From contig NZ_JACJTR010000015.1 of NCBI RefSeq assembly GCF_014698795.1, positions 114,555 through 178,554 of the forward strand: DNA of 64,000 nt, written 5' to 3'. Position numbers and translations under genes: made by a program. Positions 25,594-34,209 of the stretch are shown here, piece by piece (position 1 is the stretch's first letter; every line of letters starts with the position of its first letter). The DNA is from Nostoc sp. FACHB-892 (GTDB lineage: Bacteria > Cyanobacteriota > Cyanobacteriia > Cyanobacteriales > Nostocaceae). Under the pieces are notes generated by a model. The model was not told the origin of the DNA and ran no database searches. It saw nothing but the letters and a program-made list of their open reading frames with translations.

Positions 25594-27255
25594 ATGACCA
25601 CAAATTCCTCACCTCAACTTTGGCTCTATGACACTACATTACGGGATGGCACTCAGCGCGAGGGGCTATCAGTATCGATAGAAGATAAGTTACGCATTGC
25701 CAAAAGACTCGATCAACTGGGAATTCCCTTTATTGAAGGCGGTTGGCCTGGTGCAAATCCCAAGGATGTACAATTCTTCTGGCAACTCCAAGAAGATCCG
25801 CTAAAACAAGCTGAAATTGTGGCTTTTTGTTCGACTCGACGCCCCAACACCACTGCCGCAACCGAACCGATGCTACAGGATATTTTGGCTGCGGGAACTC
25901 GCTGGGTAACGATTTTTGGCAAGTCTTGGGATTTACATGTCACAGCCAGCCTGAAGACGACATTAGAAGAAAATTTGGCGATGATTCGTGACACCATTGA
26001 GTACCTCCGTTCTCAAGGTCGTCGCATTATCTACGATGCCGAACATTGGTTTGATGGTTACAAGCATAATCCAGATTACGCTTTACAGACATTAGAGGCT
26101 GCGATCGCATCTGGTGCTGAATGGCTAGTCTTGTGTGATACCAATGGTGGCACTTTACCCCACGAAATTAGCCAAATTGTTCAAGATGTCAGTAGTCATT
26201 TGTCATTTGTCATTAGTCAAGAACCAATGACAAAGGATAAAGGACAAAGGACAATCCCTCAAATTGGAATTCATACTCATAACGATTCGGAAATGGCGGT
26301 TGCTAACGCAATAGCCGCCGTTATGGCAGGGGCAAAGATGGTACAGGGCACAATTAATGGTTACGGTGAACGTTGCGGTAATGCTAACCTCTGTTCGTTA
26401 ATTCCCAATTTACAACTGAAGGCGGGTTACAGTTGTATCACAGAAGACCAGCTAACACAACTTACAGAAGCTAGTCGTTTTGTGAGTGAGGTGGTCAACC
26501 TTGCACCAGATGAACACGCTCCCTTTGTGGGACTTTCGGCTTTTGCCCACAAAGGCGGTATTCATGTATCAGCCGTGGAACGTAATCCCCTGACTTACGA
26601 ACACATTCAGCCGGAACAAGTCGGGAATCATCGCCGCATCGTTATTTCTGAACAGTCTGGACTTAGCAATGTTTTAGCCAAAGCCCGCAGTTTTGGAATT
26701 GACTTAGATCACCAAAAGGCAGAAGCCAAGCAAATTCTCCAGCGCCTCAAAGATTTAGAGAGTGAGGGATTTCAATTTGAAGCAGCAGAGGCTAGTTTTG
26801 CGCTGTTGATGCACGAAGCTTTGGGAGATCGCCAGAAGTTTTTTGAAGTCAAAGGTTTTCAAGTCCACTGTGACTTGATTGAGGGGAAAGAAACTAGCAA
26901 CGCCCTAGCCACAGTCAAACTCGCTGTTGATGGGAAAAATATTCTGGAGGCGGCGGAAGGTAACGGGCCCGTTGCTGCTTTGGATGCAGCTTTACGAAAG
27001 GCTTTGGTAAACTTTTATCCCCAAATAGCAACCTTTGATTTGACAGATTATAAAGTGCGGATTCTCAACGGACATACGGGTACTGCGGCAAAAACCCGTG
27101 TGTTGGTAGAATCAGGCAATGGTCGTCAACGCTGGACAACAGTAGGGGTTTCTACCAATATTTTGGAGGCTTCCTATCAAGCTGTGGTGGAGGGCTTGGA
27201 ATATGGTTTGTTATTGCACTCTCAAGCGGAAGCAATGGTGAAAGCTTCTAGTTGA
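25594..27255 (+). CDS. cimA: (R)-citramalate synthase
   Basis: From the ATG at 25594 the product has 553 residues. It condenses pyruvate and acetyl-CoA to citramalate for isoleucine synthesis. The HMGL-like TIM barrel starts with LYDTTLRDGTQREG and has the metal-site motif IGIHTHNDSEMA. QGTINGYGERCGNANL and SAFAHKGGIHVSAVERN follow, and a LeuA-type allosteric domain fills the last 120 residues. Residues about 200-221 (SSHLSFVISQEPMTKDKGQ) are an extra segment coded by STRR DNA. The longer frame from 25552 lacks a ribosome site. It is divergent from the ferredoxin gene. Confidence 0.93.
   Translation: MTTNSSPQLWLYDTTLRDGTQREGLSVSIEDKLRIAKRLDQLGIPFIEGGWPGANPKDVQFFWQLQEDPLKQAEIVAFCSTRRPNTTAATEPMLQDILAAGTRWVTIFGKSWDLHVTASLKTTLEENLAMIRDTIEYLRSQGRRIIYDAEHWFDGYKHNPDYALQTLEAAIASGAEWLVLCDTNGGTLPHEISQIVQDVSSHLSFVISQEPMTKDKGQRTIPQIGIHTHNDSEMAVANAIAAVMAGAKMVQGTINGYGERCGNANLCSLIPNLQLKAGYSCITEDQLTQLTEASRFVSEVVNLAPDEHAPFVGLSAFAHKGGIHVSAVERNPLTYEHIQPEQVGNHRRIVISEQSGLSNVLAKARSFGIDLDHQKAEAKQILQRLKDLESEGFQFEAAEASFALLMHEALGDRQKFFEVKGFQVHCDLIEGKETSNALATVKLAVDGKNILEAAEGNGPVAALDAALRKALVNFYPQIATFDLTDYKVRILNGHTGTAAKTRVLVESGNGRQRWTTVGVSTNILEASYQAVVEGLEYGLLLHSQAEAMVKASS
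26190..26254. repeat. STRR insert translated within CimA
   Basis: GTCATTTGTCATTTGTCATTAGTCA and ACAAAGGATAAAGGACAAAGGACAA type units (each shorter than 26 bases) are read in frame as SSHLSFVIS and TKDKGQRT. Identical unit types occur between genes in this window. Confidence 0.88.
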
Positions 27256-27750
27256 CAAAAATATGATGTAGTGTAAGTTTTACGATTTGCAATGAAAATG
27301 GGAGGCGATCGCCTCCCATTTTCGAGCTAATAAGCAGATCATTGAACGCTAACTTCCACCCTTGCATATATTCAGTAAACCAAAAAGTTTTTTTCCAAAG
27401 AGCGATCGCTACCACATGAATCGATATAAAACATTGAAATTCCAACCCTTGGATTTACTCGAAAAAACTGGCTGATCTGGCAACTCATCCAGAAGACTGA
27501 TCATTTTGAGTATATTCATCCTTAGGCTAGTTTTGACGTATCTGATTGAGTTTCTAGTGCCCAGTGCTGATATGGTTAAGTTAGTGGCTTCTGTGCCGTA
27601 AATGCAAACATAGCAACCCAATTGCCAATTCCAGATATGTTACTCCTATACCTAAAATGCGTAGGCGCACCCCGCCGCAGGCATCGCCAACATTTAGGTG
27701 CAGTCCTAGAAAACTAATGCTGCGACAACAACTTCATCATAGACAAGATT
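27256..27750. other. Intergenic stretch with palindrome and dispersed repeat
   Basis: About 500 bp. It holds the 30-bp palindrome at 27294-27323 and, at 27660-27690, a GTAGGCGCACCCCGCCGCAG-type dispersed repeat. A 70-codon minus frame at 27409-27621 has no ribosome site and is not called. Confidence 0.55.
27294..27323. terminator. 30-bp perfect palindrome after cimA
   Basis: GAAAATGGGAGGCGA and its complement TCGCCTCCCATTTTC meet at the HIP1 core. It is 38 bp after the cimA stop and ends in TTTTC, so it is a plausible terminator. Confidence 0.6.
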
Positions 27751-27984
27751 TTAGGAGAACTTTTCCCAGGATTGGGCAACTAATTGGGTTAACCAGCGAC
27801 GTTGTTGCTGATCCAACAGGGAATCATCTGCTAGCAACTGAGCGGTTAATTCTTCCAAAGATTGACCCTGAGCACGGACAATTTTAATCACTCCAGCGAT
27901 TGCACTGGCAACTAGTTCTTCATCAATCGGCTGTTGTCGTAGGGCAGCAATTTCCTGGGGACTGTCTGGAATGGGATAATTCAT
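27751..27984 (-). CDS. Small conserved hypothetical protein
   Basis: The 77 residues are acidic and helical: MNYPIPDSPQEIAALRQQPI, ELVASAIAGVIKIVRAQGQS, LEELTAQLLADDSLLDQQQRR, WLTQLVAQSW. The pattern looks like a genuine soluble cyanobacterial protein, and codon use fits neighbours. I do not recognise a function. It is divergent from the CruA/CruP-like gene with about 160 bp between. Confidence 0.6.
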   Translation of the reverse strand: MNYPIPDSPQEIAALRQQPIDEELVASAIAGVIKIVRAQGQSLEELTAQLLADDSLLDQQQRRWLTQLVAQSWEKFS

Positions 27985-28144
27985 GGCGTGGGTTTACAGA
28001 AATACAAAATGTACAATAAATTTGACAAAATCTTAAAATTTCTTTACTGAATCTTTACCAAAGTAATAGGGCGGAGTGTACTTTACTTTGTGCCTTCATA
28101 AAATCTGTCTTAGTGAGTAGATTGATCGGAGATGTCAGGAAACG

Positions 28145-30289
28145 ATGAGAGAAATCCTTTATTTAGAAGTACCAACTCCAGATATAGCAACTGTGCGTAA
28201 CTGGTTACAAACAGATTTTGAACCCGGAAATGCAGAAAAAGTGCTTACATCGGAAGGCTTTCGCCTCCAAATTCCCACTGAAACTACAACTGCTGGGGTA
28301 GCTATTTCCGAAAACTTGCCTGCGGAACTTTCGGTATTTGTCTGGTCGGTGCAACGAACTACCTATCTGAAAGTGTTTCGTTGGGCAGAACAGCCCTTTC
28401 CCAATGAGGGACAAATCCTGCAACGTCTAACCAAGGAAATCAGAAACCGTTTTCCACATCATTATCCAGAACCGCCAGCGATTGATTTATCTCAGCAATC
28501 AATATTTGCAGCACTAGCCCCTTATTACCCCCTCACGGTCAAGTATTTTCAGAAAATGCCCAACGGTGAATATGACTTAACACGTGCCTACTGGTGGGAA
28601 CAACGATGGCGCGAAGGAGTACGGAATCCGCAGCAGCCTCGTCAAGTGGTGTTTTCCAGTCAAGGGGACACAGGACTGGGGACTAGGGACTGGGGAAAAG
28701 GTAATCCCAATACCCAATCCTTAATCCCTAATCCCCAGTACGACATAATTTACATCGGCGGCGCACTAGGCGCGATTCATGCAGCATTGATGGCAAAACT
28801 GGGATATAAAGTTTTGCTGGTGGAACGAATGTCCTTTGGGCGAATGAACCGAGAGTGGAATATTTCTCGTGATGAGATTCAAAGTTTGGTTAACCTGGGT
28901 TTACTCACCCCCGCTGAGTTAGAAACCATCATTGCCAGGGAATACAAAGACGGATTCAATAAGTTTTTTGATGCTAATAATCCATCGAAACTGCGATCGC
29001 CTGTCCTCCACACACCTACAGTCCTAAATTTAGGCTTAGATTCCGAAAAATGGCTGCAAATGTGTGGGCAAAAACTGCAAGCAGCAGGCGGTGAAATCTG
29101 GGATGAAACAGAGTTTATCCGTGCAGATATTGATATATCACAAGTTGCTTTGAAAGTCAAACACTTACCTAGTCAGGTTGAGAAGCAAGTAAGTGGACGA
29201 CTGCTAATAGATGCGATGGGGACTGCATCTCCCATCGCTTGGCAATTAAATGGTGGTCGTGCTTTTGATAGTGTATGTCCGACAGTGGGAGCGGCAATTG
29301 AGAGCGGATTTGAGCCGCAAGTGTGGGATTCACAATATGGGGACGTTCTTTACAGTCATGGGGATATCTCGCGGGGAAGGCAGTTAATTTGGGAATTGTT
29401 TCCCGGAGCAGATGATGAACTGACAATTTATTTATTTCATTACCACGAAGTCAATGCTAAAAATCCCGGTTCTTTGCTAGAGATGTACGAGGACTTTTTC
29501 ACGATTTTGCCAGAGTATCGCAGGTGCGATATGGACAAATTGGTGTGGAAAAAGCCGACATTTGGATATATACCGGGGCATTTTAGTGTGGGAAGTAACG
29601 ATCGCACAGTTGCCTTTGATCGATTGATTGCAATAGGTGATGCCGCATCACTCCAGTCTCCCCTCGTTTTTACTGGTTTTGGTTCGCTAGTTCGCAACTT
29701 AGAGCGGTTAACTACGCTGTTGGATATTGCTCTCAAACATGACTTGTTGAGTTTCCGCCACCTGAACCAAATTCGCGCTTACCAAAGCAACGTTTCAGTG
29801 ACTTGGCTATTTTCCAAAGGCATGATGGTGCCTACTGGGAAATTTTTACCGCCCCAACGGATTAACTCCATGCTCAACACCTTCTTTGGACTGTTAGCAG
29901 ACGAACCCCAAGAAGTAGCAGATAACTTCATCAAAGATAGATGTGATTGGTTAACCTTTAACCGCCTAGCACTTAAAGCAGCTACAAAAAATCCTGCCTT
30001 ACTTTTATGGATTTGGGAACTTGCTGGGCCTAGAGATTTAGGGCGATGGCTTGGTAGTTATTTTAACTTCGGTCGCCATGCCCTAATTAGTTCTTTGCTG
30101 AGTCCGTGGTTCCCCCGCTTCTTGAACCGGGTAGGTTTTTGGCTAGAACCCCGGAATCCAGGCTTGTGGCTGTGGCTGCTGGCGATTAATTATGCGATCG
30201 CTACAGGCAAACCGCGATCGCGCTCTCAAGTAGTAAAAGCCAACCCAGAAGCTATAATACCGAAGTCAGAAGTAAGAATTAGTCATTAG
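28145..30289 (+). CDS. CruA/CruP-like lycopene cyclase family flavoprotein
   Basis: The 714-residue product carries an FAD fold near residue 200 (YDIIYIGGALGAIHAALMAKLGYKVLLVER) followed by MNREWNISRDEI, a wording typical of the CruA/CruP cyclase family. Later parts fit: LLIDAMGTASPIAWQL, FTGFGSLVRNLERLT. CruA makes cyclic carotenoids from lycopene; CruP relatives are less well defined, so the exact reaction is not fixed. The N-terminal 160 residues are an extension. Residues 173-198 are a Gly/Asn-rich insert coded by repeat DNA. AGGA precedes the ATG. Confidence 0.65.
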   Translation: MREILYLEVPTPDIATVRNWLQTDFEPGNAEKVLTSEGFRLQIPTETTTAGVAISENLPAELSVFVWSVQRTTYLKVFRWAEQPFPNEGQILQRLTKEIRNRFPHHYPEPPAIDLSQQSIFAALAPYYPLTVKYFQKMPNGEYDLTRAYWWEQRWREGVRNPQQPRQVVFSSQGDTGLGTRDWGKGNPNTQSLIPNPQYDIIYIGGALGAIHAALMAKLGYKVLLVERMSFGRMNREWNISRDEIQSLVNLGLLTPAELETIIAREYKDGFNKFFDANNPSKLRSPVLHTPTVLNLGLDSEKWLQMCGQKLQAAGGEIWDETEFIRADIDISQVALKVKHLPSQVEKQVSGRLLIDAMGTASPIAWQLNGGRAFDSVCPTVGAAIESGFEPQVWDSQYGDVLYSHGDISRGRQLIWELFPGADDELTIYLFHYHEVNAKNPGSLLEMYEDFFTILPEYRRCDMDKLVWKKPTFGYIPGHFSVGSNDRTVAFDRLIAIGDAASLQSPLVFTGFGSLVRNLERLTTLLDIALKHDLLSFRHLNQIRAYQSNVSVTWLFSKGMMVPTGKFLPPQRINSMLNTFFGLLADEPQEVADNFIKDRCDWLTFNRLALKAATKNPALLLWIWELAGPRDLGRWLGSYFNFGRHALISSLLSPWFPRFLNRVGFWLEPRNPGLWLWLLAINYAIATGKPRSRSQVVKANPEAIIPKSEVRISH
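28663..28738. repeat. Repeat-like insert translated in the cyclase-like gene
   Basis: GGGACTGGGGACTAGGGACT units and AATCCCAATACCCAATCC units, as found between genes, are read in frame as GDTGLGTRDWGKGNPNTQ. Confidence 0.88.
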
Positions 30290-30325
30290 TCATTGGTCAT
30301 TAGTATTAGACAAATGACTAATGAC
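30283..30325. repeat. AGTCATT/ACAAATGACT repeat
   Basis: AGTCATTAGTCATTGGTCATT faces ACAAATGACTAATGACAA, giving an imperfect inverted STRR tract between converging genes. Confidence 0.8.
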
Positions 30326-30331
30326 AACTAA

Positions 30332-31876
30332 CTATTGACTCTTGGGGCGAAAATTCGGCAGTTCCACAGATGCCAATGATTTACGCCCCTTAGGTGGACG
30401 CTGGGGATAAACCACAGGTGAAGGTGATGTATCACTGGTGTTCTGATCTAATGACTCTGGAGGCAAATTTGTCGCCGACAATTCCAACTGTGTTAATTGT
30501 GAAACTTCTGACCAGTAATCTTCAGTTCCTTCACTAAGCGTCTCAATATCAGGTGAAGTAGAGGAAACAGGTAAGTTATTGGTTGGTGAAACCATAGAAT
30601 CTGTCGTGCAAGAAGTGGAGATAGTTATAGAAGAATTGATTTCTGGTTCCAACTGCTCCTCCTGTGGATTTTTTAATTTCTCATCGTCTTCTAGGATTGT
30701 TGCTATCTCCCAGATAGGCGCATCACCCTGATTGCTATCTACATCAGTTTTTGCAGCAGGTGATGATGATGCAGATGCAGATTGAGAGGTAAAAAACATT
30801 TGGATTAGACTATCTAATTGCTGATCTAAATTTGATGACTCAGAAGTTGAAACAGTTTCCGGTGTATCTGGATCATCAATCTTTGGAGATGGGCCGGGTT
30901 CTGCTGGTGTTGGGGTATTTTGCTTAACTGACCAGTTCCAAGAAGATGATGGCGGCGGAGTCGGTTCATTTCTTTGGAATGGGATTGGTGCTGACGGTTC
31001 GCCCCAAGAATCATCGAGATTATCCAAGGATTCTGGTTCTCCTGACCAAGGTTGAATCGGCTGGGCGTTAGGAAATAAAGACCGAGCTTTTCTAGAGAAT
31101 CTTCCTTGTTTACTAGTTATGTCTTTGGGATGTTGTGCAGTATCTTCTAGGGAGTCGTAGCTAGGAACTGATGTATCTAAACATTTTTCTAGAGCTGCTT
31201 TAAATTGCAGCGTCTGGCGTTGTTGCCGCATCAATCTAGTACGTAACTCCCGACAAACAGTTTCTGATTGCAATAGCTGCTGAGACTGTTCGCTGTTATT
31301 AGTGTGTAGTAACGTACATTCTCGCTCTAACTGGGCAAGACGTTGTTGGCTAATTTGTAGCTGTGCTTTATAAGTATCAGTGAAAATTTCCTGGCGTTGA
31401 ACAGTTTGTACAGCAGTTTCTAATTGTTGAAATAAGGATTTTATCTGATCTTGAGCCGCAGCCAGTTCTTGAACGTGTTGGTTGAGCATCGACTCAGTAA
31501 CGCTAGAACGCGTTTTCTGCCACTGCAAAACCTTTTCTGACTCAGCTAAATTGTCTTTTAGCTGTTCCACTTGTTCATACAAGTTATTGTTAGCTGCACG
31601 CAATTCTTCGTTCAATGCCAGCAGGTTCTGAAATTCTGAGTCAATAAGTGCTTGTTTGCCGCTTTCAGGCTCTGCAACCCAGTCCTGCTGGGTGGTATCT
31701 TTTGAAAATTGTGTATCTTCAGCTGGCATCAAAAGTGGCATTTTTTTTACTACCATATTGTCATTAGGCACAACTGAGTAAAAGGGACAACTCGCCTGCT
31801 CCGATTGTGGCGAATTAGCAGAATTTAGGGATTCCATCACAGCCCCCTTGTTTGAGGTGTCAGCTTCATTCATCAC
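30332..31876 (-). CDS. Coiled-coil protein with disordered C-terminal half
   Basis: The product has 514 residues. Residues about 75-235 are Gln/Glu/Leu-rich heptads (LLALNEELRAANNNLYEQVEQL, VLQWQKTRSS, AAQDQIKSLFQQLETAVQTV) forming a long coiled coil. The second half is Ser/Pro/Thr-rich and likely disordered, ending in a basic KGRKSLASVELPNFRPKSQ tail. No signal peptide or membrane helix. It resembles cyanobacterial proteins of unknown structural role; I cannot name it. Confidence 0.62.
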   Translation of the reverse strand: MMNEADTSNKGAVMESLNSANSPQSEQASCPFYSVVPNDNMVVKKMPLLMPAEDTQFSKDTTQQDWVAEPESGKQALIDSEFQNLLALNEELRAANNNLYEQVEQLKDNLAESEKVLQWQKTRSSVTESMLNQHVQELAAAQDQIKSLFQQLETAVQTVQRQEIFTDTYKAQLQISQQRLAQLERECTLLHTNNSEQSQQLLQSETVCRELRTRLMRQQRQTLQFKAALEKCLDTSVPSYDSLEDTAQHPKDITSKQGRFSRKARSLFPNAQPIQPWSGEPESLDNLDDSWGEPSAPIPFQRNEPTPPPSSSWNWSVKQNTPTPAEPGPSPKIDDPDTPETVSTSESSNLDQQLDSLIQMFFTSQSASASSSPAAKTDVDSNQGDAPIWEIATILEDDEKLKNPQEEQLEPEINSSITISTSCTTDSMVSPTNNLPVSSTSPDIETLSEGTEDYWSEVSQLTQLELSATNLPPESLDQNTSDTSPSPVVYPQRPPKGRKSLASVELPNFRPKSQ

Positions 31877-32661
31877 TCTTGACCCACCTGCTTAAAAATA
31901 TTCAGCAGTGCTGGCATTAGCATTGCTTATCAATTCTGTCTAATCAGGGTTTGCTCTAGAAGCTAAGTTTAACTCTCTCCAAGCACCAGCAATTAATCAT
32001 CAATTGGTGTTCCCCATTTTGTATCTAGACTGATGCCGTTATAACACTATGATGCTCTTCCCCGTCAAGAAGATACGCAAACAAAGGGATTAGGGCCGCC
32101 TCTGGAGATGGTCACAGAGGGGAAATCCGATGCTTAAAAACTAAAATGCATGGGCTGAGAAGTTTTTCTACATGAAAAACTTCCTCACCACATAAATTAT
32201 TGTCTATAATCGCATCTACCTTAATATTTAAATTATAAATGTATCTGTAAATACGTTTATCGTTTGGATGTTTTATTACTCAGGATAGATGTTGGTACAA
32301 GTATTTACTGCTCGATGATAATTCTGTTAGTTTGGGCGATCGCTATTTATATATCAGCAAACAACTAAGAGCTTCTGTTAAAGCGCTGACTCCACAACAA
32401 TACAAAGTATACTTTAATACTTATTGTTAGTGTTTATAAATGTAGATTAATTTATAATACTTTTATTGTAAATTAAGTATTATCACGGATACATTTTCAA
32501 TTGATTTATTAAAATAATTGAAGTAACCGAGTTTTCTAGTAGTAAAAAAGTAAATATAAAGACTATTTAACCACGTAGTAATGTGATTATTACGTTAGAT
32601 AAAGCGTTGTAGCAGTTAGGCTTGTCCAAAAATTCAAACTTTAAAATAGAGGTTCTTAAAG
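31877..32661. other. Long AT-rich intergenic region
   Basis: About 785 bp between divergent genes. 32099-32120 can fold (CCTCTG/CAGAGG) and is enclosed by GGATT/AATCC; 32300-32660 is strongly AT-rich. No gene is supported. Confidence 0.55.
32039..32068 (-). promoter_or_regulatory. Candidate promoter of the coiled-coil gene
   Basis: On the minus strand TTGACG (32063-32068) is followed after 18 bases by TTATAA (32039-32044), close to a sigma-70 -35/-10 pair. It would give a leader of about 155 bases. Confidence 0.35.
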
Positions 32662-34116
32662 ATGACTGATATACTTACAATGGGTGCAAACATAAAGCAA
32701 GAAGCTGCCCAATTACCACTGATTGCAGAAAATTTTGACAGTTTTTGGGATAAAGAAATCAGACCGTTATTTACAGATGAGTCTCTATCTTTCAAGGTAA
32801 AAACTCTTAACGGAAACTATGTCAAGTATATCAACTTGGATAATGGAGCTACAACCACTCCCTTTGCAAGCCTCAAGCAGTATGTGGACGAAATGCTTGA
32901 CACCTATGGCAGTGTACATCGAGGTTCTGGGCAAAAGTCCATCATCACTACACGAGAGTATGACGCTAGTCGGAACGTCATTCGGGAGTTTGTGGGGTCA
33001 TCTTTAGACAACTATGTAATCTTTGCAAAGAATACAACAGAGGCAATTAATGGAGCTGCCACACTTTGGGCAAAAAAACCTGGAAAAATCTTAGTTTCTG
33101 ATATTGAACATTCATCCAACCTGCTGCCTTGGGTTACTAGAGACGAAGTTGTACAGTACAGAACCCAGGCGGACGGAAGTGTAAGTGTTGCAGAAATTGA
33201 GAATATCTTCAAGGCACATCAAAATCTTCCCAAAGCAGAGCAAATTAAGTTAGTAACTATTACAGGTGCTTCGACAATTACAGGTTACAGACCCCCGATT
33301 TACGAAATCGCAGCTTTAGCACATCGGTATGGTGCTAAGATTTTTGCCGATGTGTGCCAATTAATTCAGCATGAGCGAGTAGATATGCGTGCCGATAATG
33401 ACCCGTGTCATTTAGATTTTGTAGCTTTCTCTGGACACAAGATGTATGCGCCCTATGGAACTGGGGTTTTGCTGGGGCCAAAGGAATTTTTTGACAGTTC
33501 TTATCCTTATCAAATTGGCGGTGGAAACCTGCCCTATATTACTAGAAACCTAGAGATTAAGCGTTTTTATACAGAACGGGCCCATGATCCTGGAACACCA
33601 AACGCAATGGGTGCGATCGCCATTGCCAAGGCGATTCAAATTATCGAAGCCCTTGGACGCGATCGCATTGCTCAGTATGAACACTCTTTAGTTGAATTTA
33701 CATATACACGGCTTCAAAGTATTCCTGGTGTCAAAGTCCATATTCCAGGAGATAATTTAGCCCATGTTATTCCCTTTGATATTGATGGGTTTGATGGACG
33801 CTTAGTAGCAGAGATTCTGGCACAAGAATACGGGATTGGAGTTCGGGCTGGGGCTTTCTGCACATACGAATACATTCGCAAACTCAAGAATATTTCGGAT
33901 GGGCAAGACTGCGAGATTGCCAAAGAAGTAGACAGAGGAATTACGCGCAACATTCCTAGTATTATCCGAGCAAGCTTTGCTGTATATAATACATTGGAAG
34001 ATTGCGATCGCTTTATTGATGCGATCGCTCAAATAGCTAGAAACGGATTTGCTCACTATTTGCCCAACTACACACAAGATGAAATAACTGGTGTTTGGAC
34101 AGCGATAAACAGCTAG
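32662..34116 (+). CDS. Class V aminotransferase-fold PLP enzyme, SufS/CsdA-like
   Basis: The 484-residue enzyme has the cysteine desulfurase fold: SDIEHSSNLLPW (H150), the cofactor Asp in AKIFADVCQ (D230), the PLP lysine in DFVAFSGHKMYAPYG (K260) and the C-terminal loop GVRAGAFCTYEYI with Cys400 where SufS has its catalytic Cys. A 50-residue N-terminal extension is unusual. It is probably not the housekeeping SufS. It is followed on the same strand by a sulfite-oxidase-like gene and a TauE/SafE exporter, which points to C-S or cysteine-sulfinate cleavage giving sulfite. The substrate is inferred. Confidence 0.8.
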   Translation: MTDILTMGANIKQEAAQLPLIAENFDSFWDKEIRPLFTDESLSFKVKTLNGNYVKYINLDNGATTTPFASLKQYVDEMLDTYGSVHRGSGQKSIITTREYDASRNVIREFVGSSLDNYVIFAKNTTEAINGAATLWAKKPGKILVSDIEHSSNLLPWVTRDEVVQYRTQADGSVSVAEIENIFKAHQNLPKAEQIKLVTITGASTITGYRPPIYEIAALAHRYGAKIFADVCQLIQHERVDMRADNDPCHLDFVAFSGHKMYAPYGTGVLLGPKEFFDSSYPYQIGGGNLPYITRNLEIKRFYTERAHDPGTPNAMGAIAIAKAIQIIEALGRDRIAQYEHSLVEFTYTRLQSIPGVKVHIPGDNLAHVIPFDIDGFDGRLVAEILAQEYGIGVRAGAFCTYEYIRKLKNISDGQDCEIAKEVDRGITRNIPSIIRASFAVYNTLEDCDRFIDAIAQIARNGFAHYLPNYTQDEITGVWTAINS

Positions 34117-34152
34117 TCTTACCCCTTTTTCTCGCTAAAAAATATATGGCAG

Positions 34153-34178
34153 TAGGGGCACGATATGCCGTGCCCCTA
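34153..34178. repeat. Palindromic GTAGGGGCACG-type element
   Basis: TAGGGGCACG and CGTGCCCCTA form a 10-bp stem around ATATGC between two genes of the sulfur module. Similar palindromes are dispersed in Nostoc. It could attenuate or stabilise the transcript. Confidence 0.75.
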
Positions 34179-34194
34179 TCTACTGAAAATTACA

Positions 34195-34202
34195 AGGAGG
34201 TA
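34195..34202 (+). promoter_or_regulatory. Ribosome-binding site fixing a TTG start
   Basis: AAGGAGGT lies 7-8 bases before the TTG at 34210 and supports it as the start of the molybdoenzyme gene. The ATG seven bases on is in another frame. Confidence 0.75.
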
Positions 34203-34209
34203 ATATAGC

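Noticed and set aside
27409..27621. Minus-strand frame of 70 codons after cimA
   Set aside because: No ribosome site or recognisable pattern; stands in repeat-containing DNA.
32060..32140. Possible riboswitch with CCTCTG/CAGAGG stem
   Set aside because: ACGCAAAC recalled c-di-GMP-I aptamers, but the other conserved parts are missing and the likely promoter reads the other strand.
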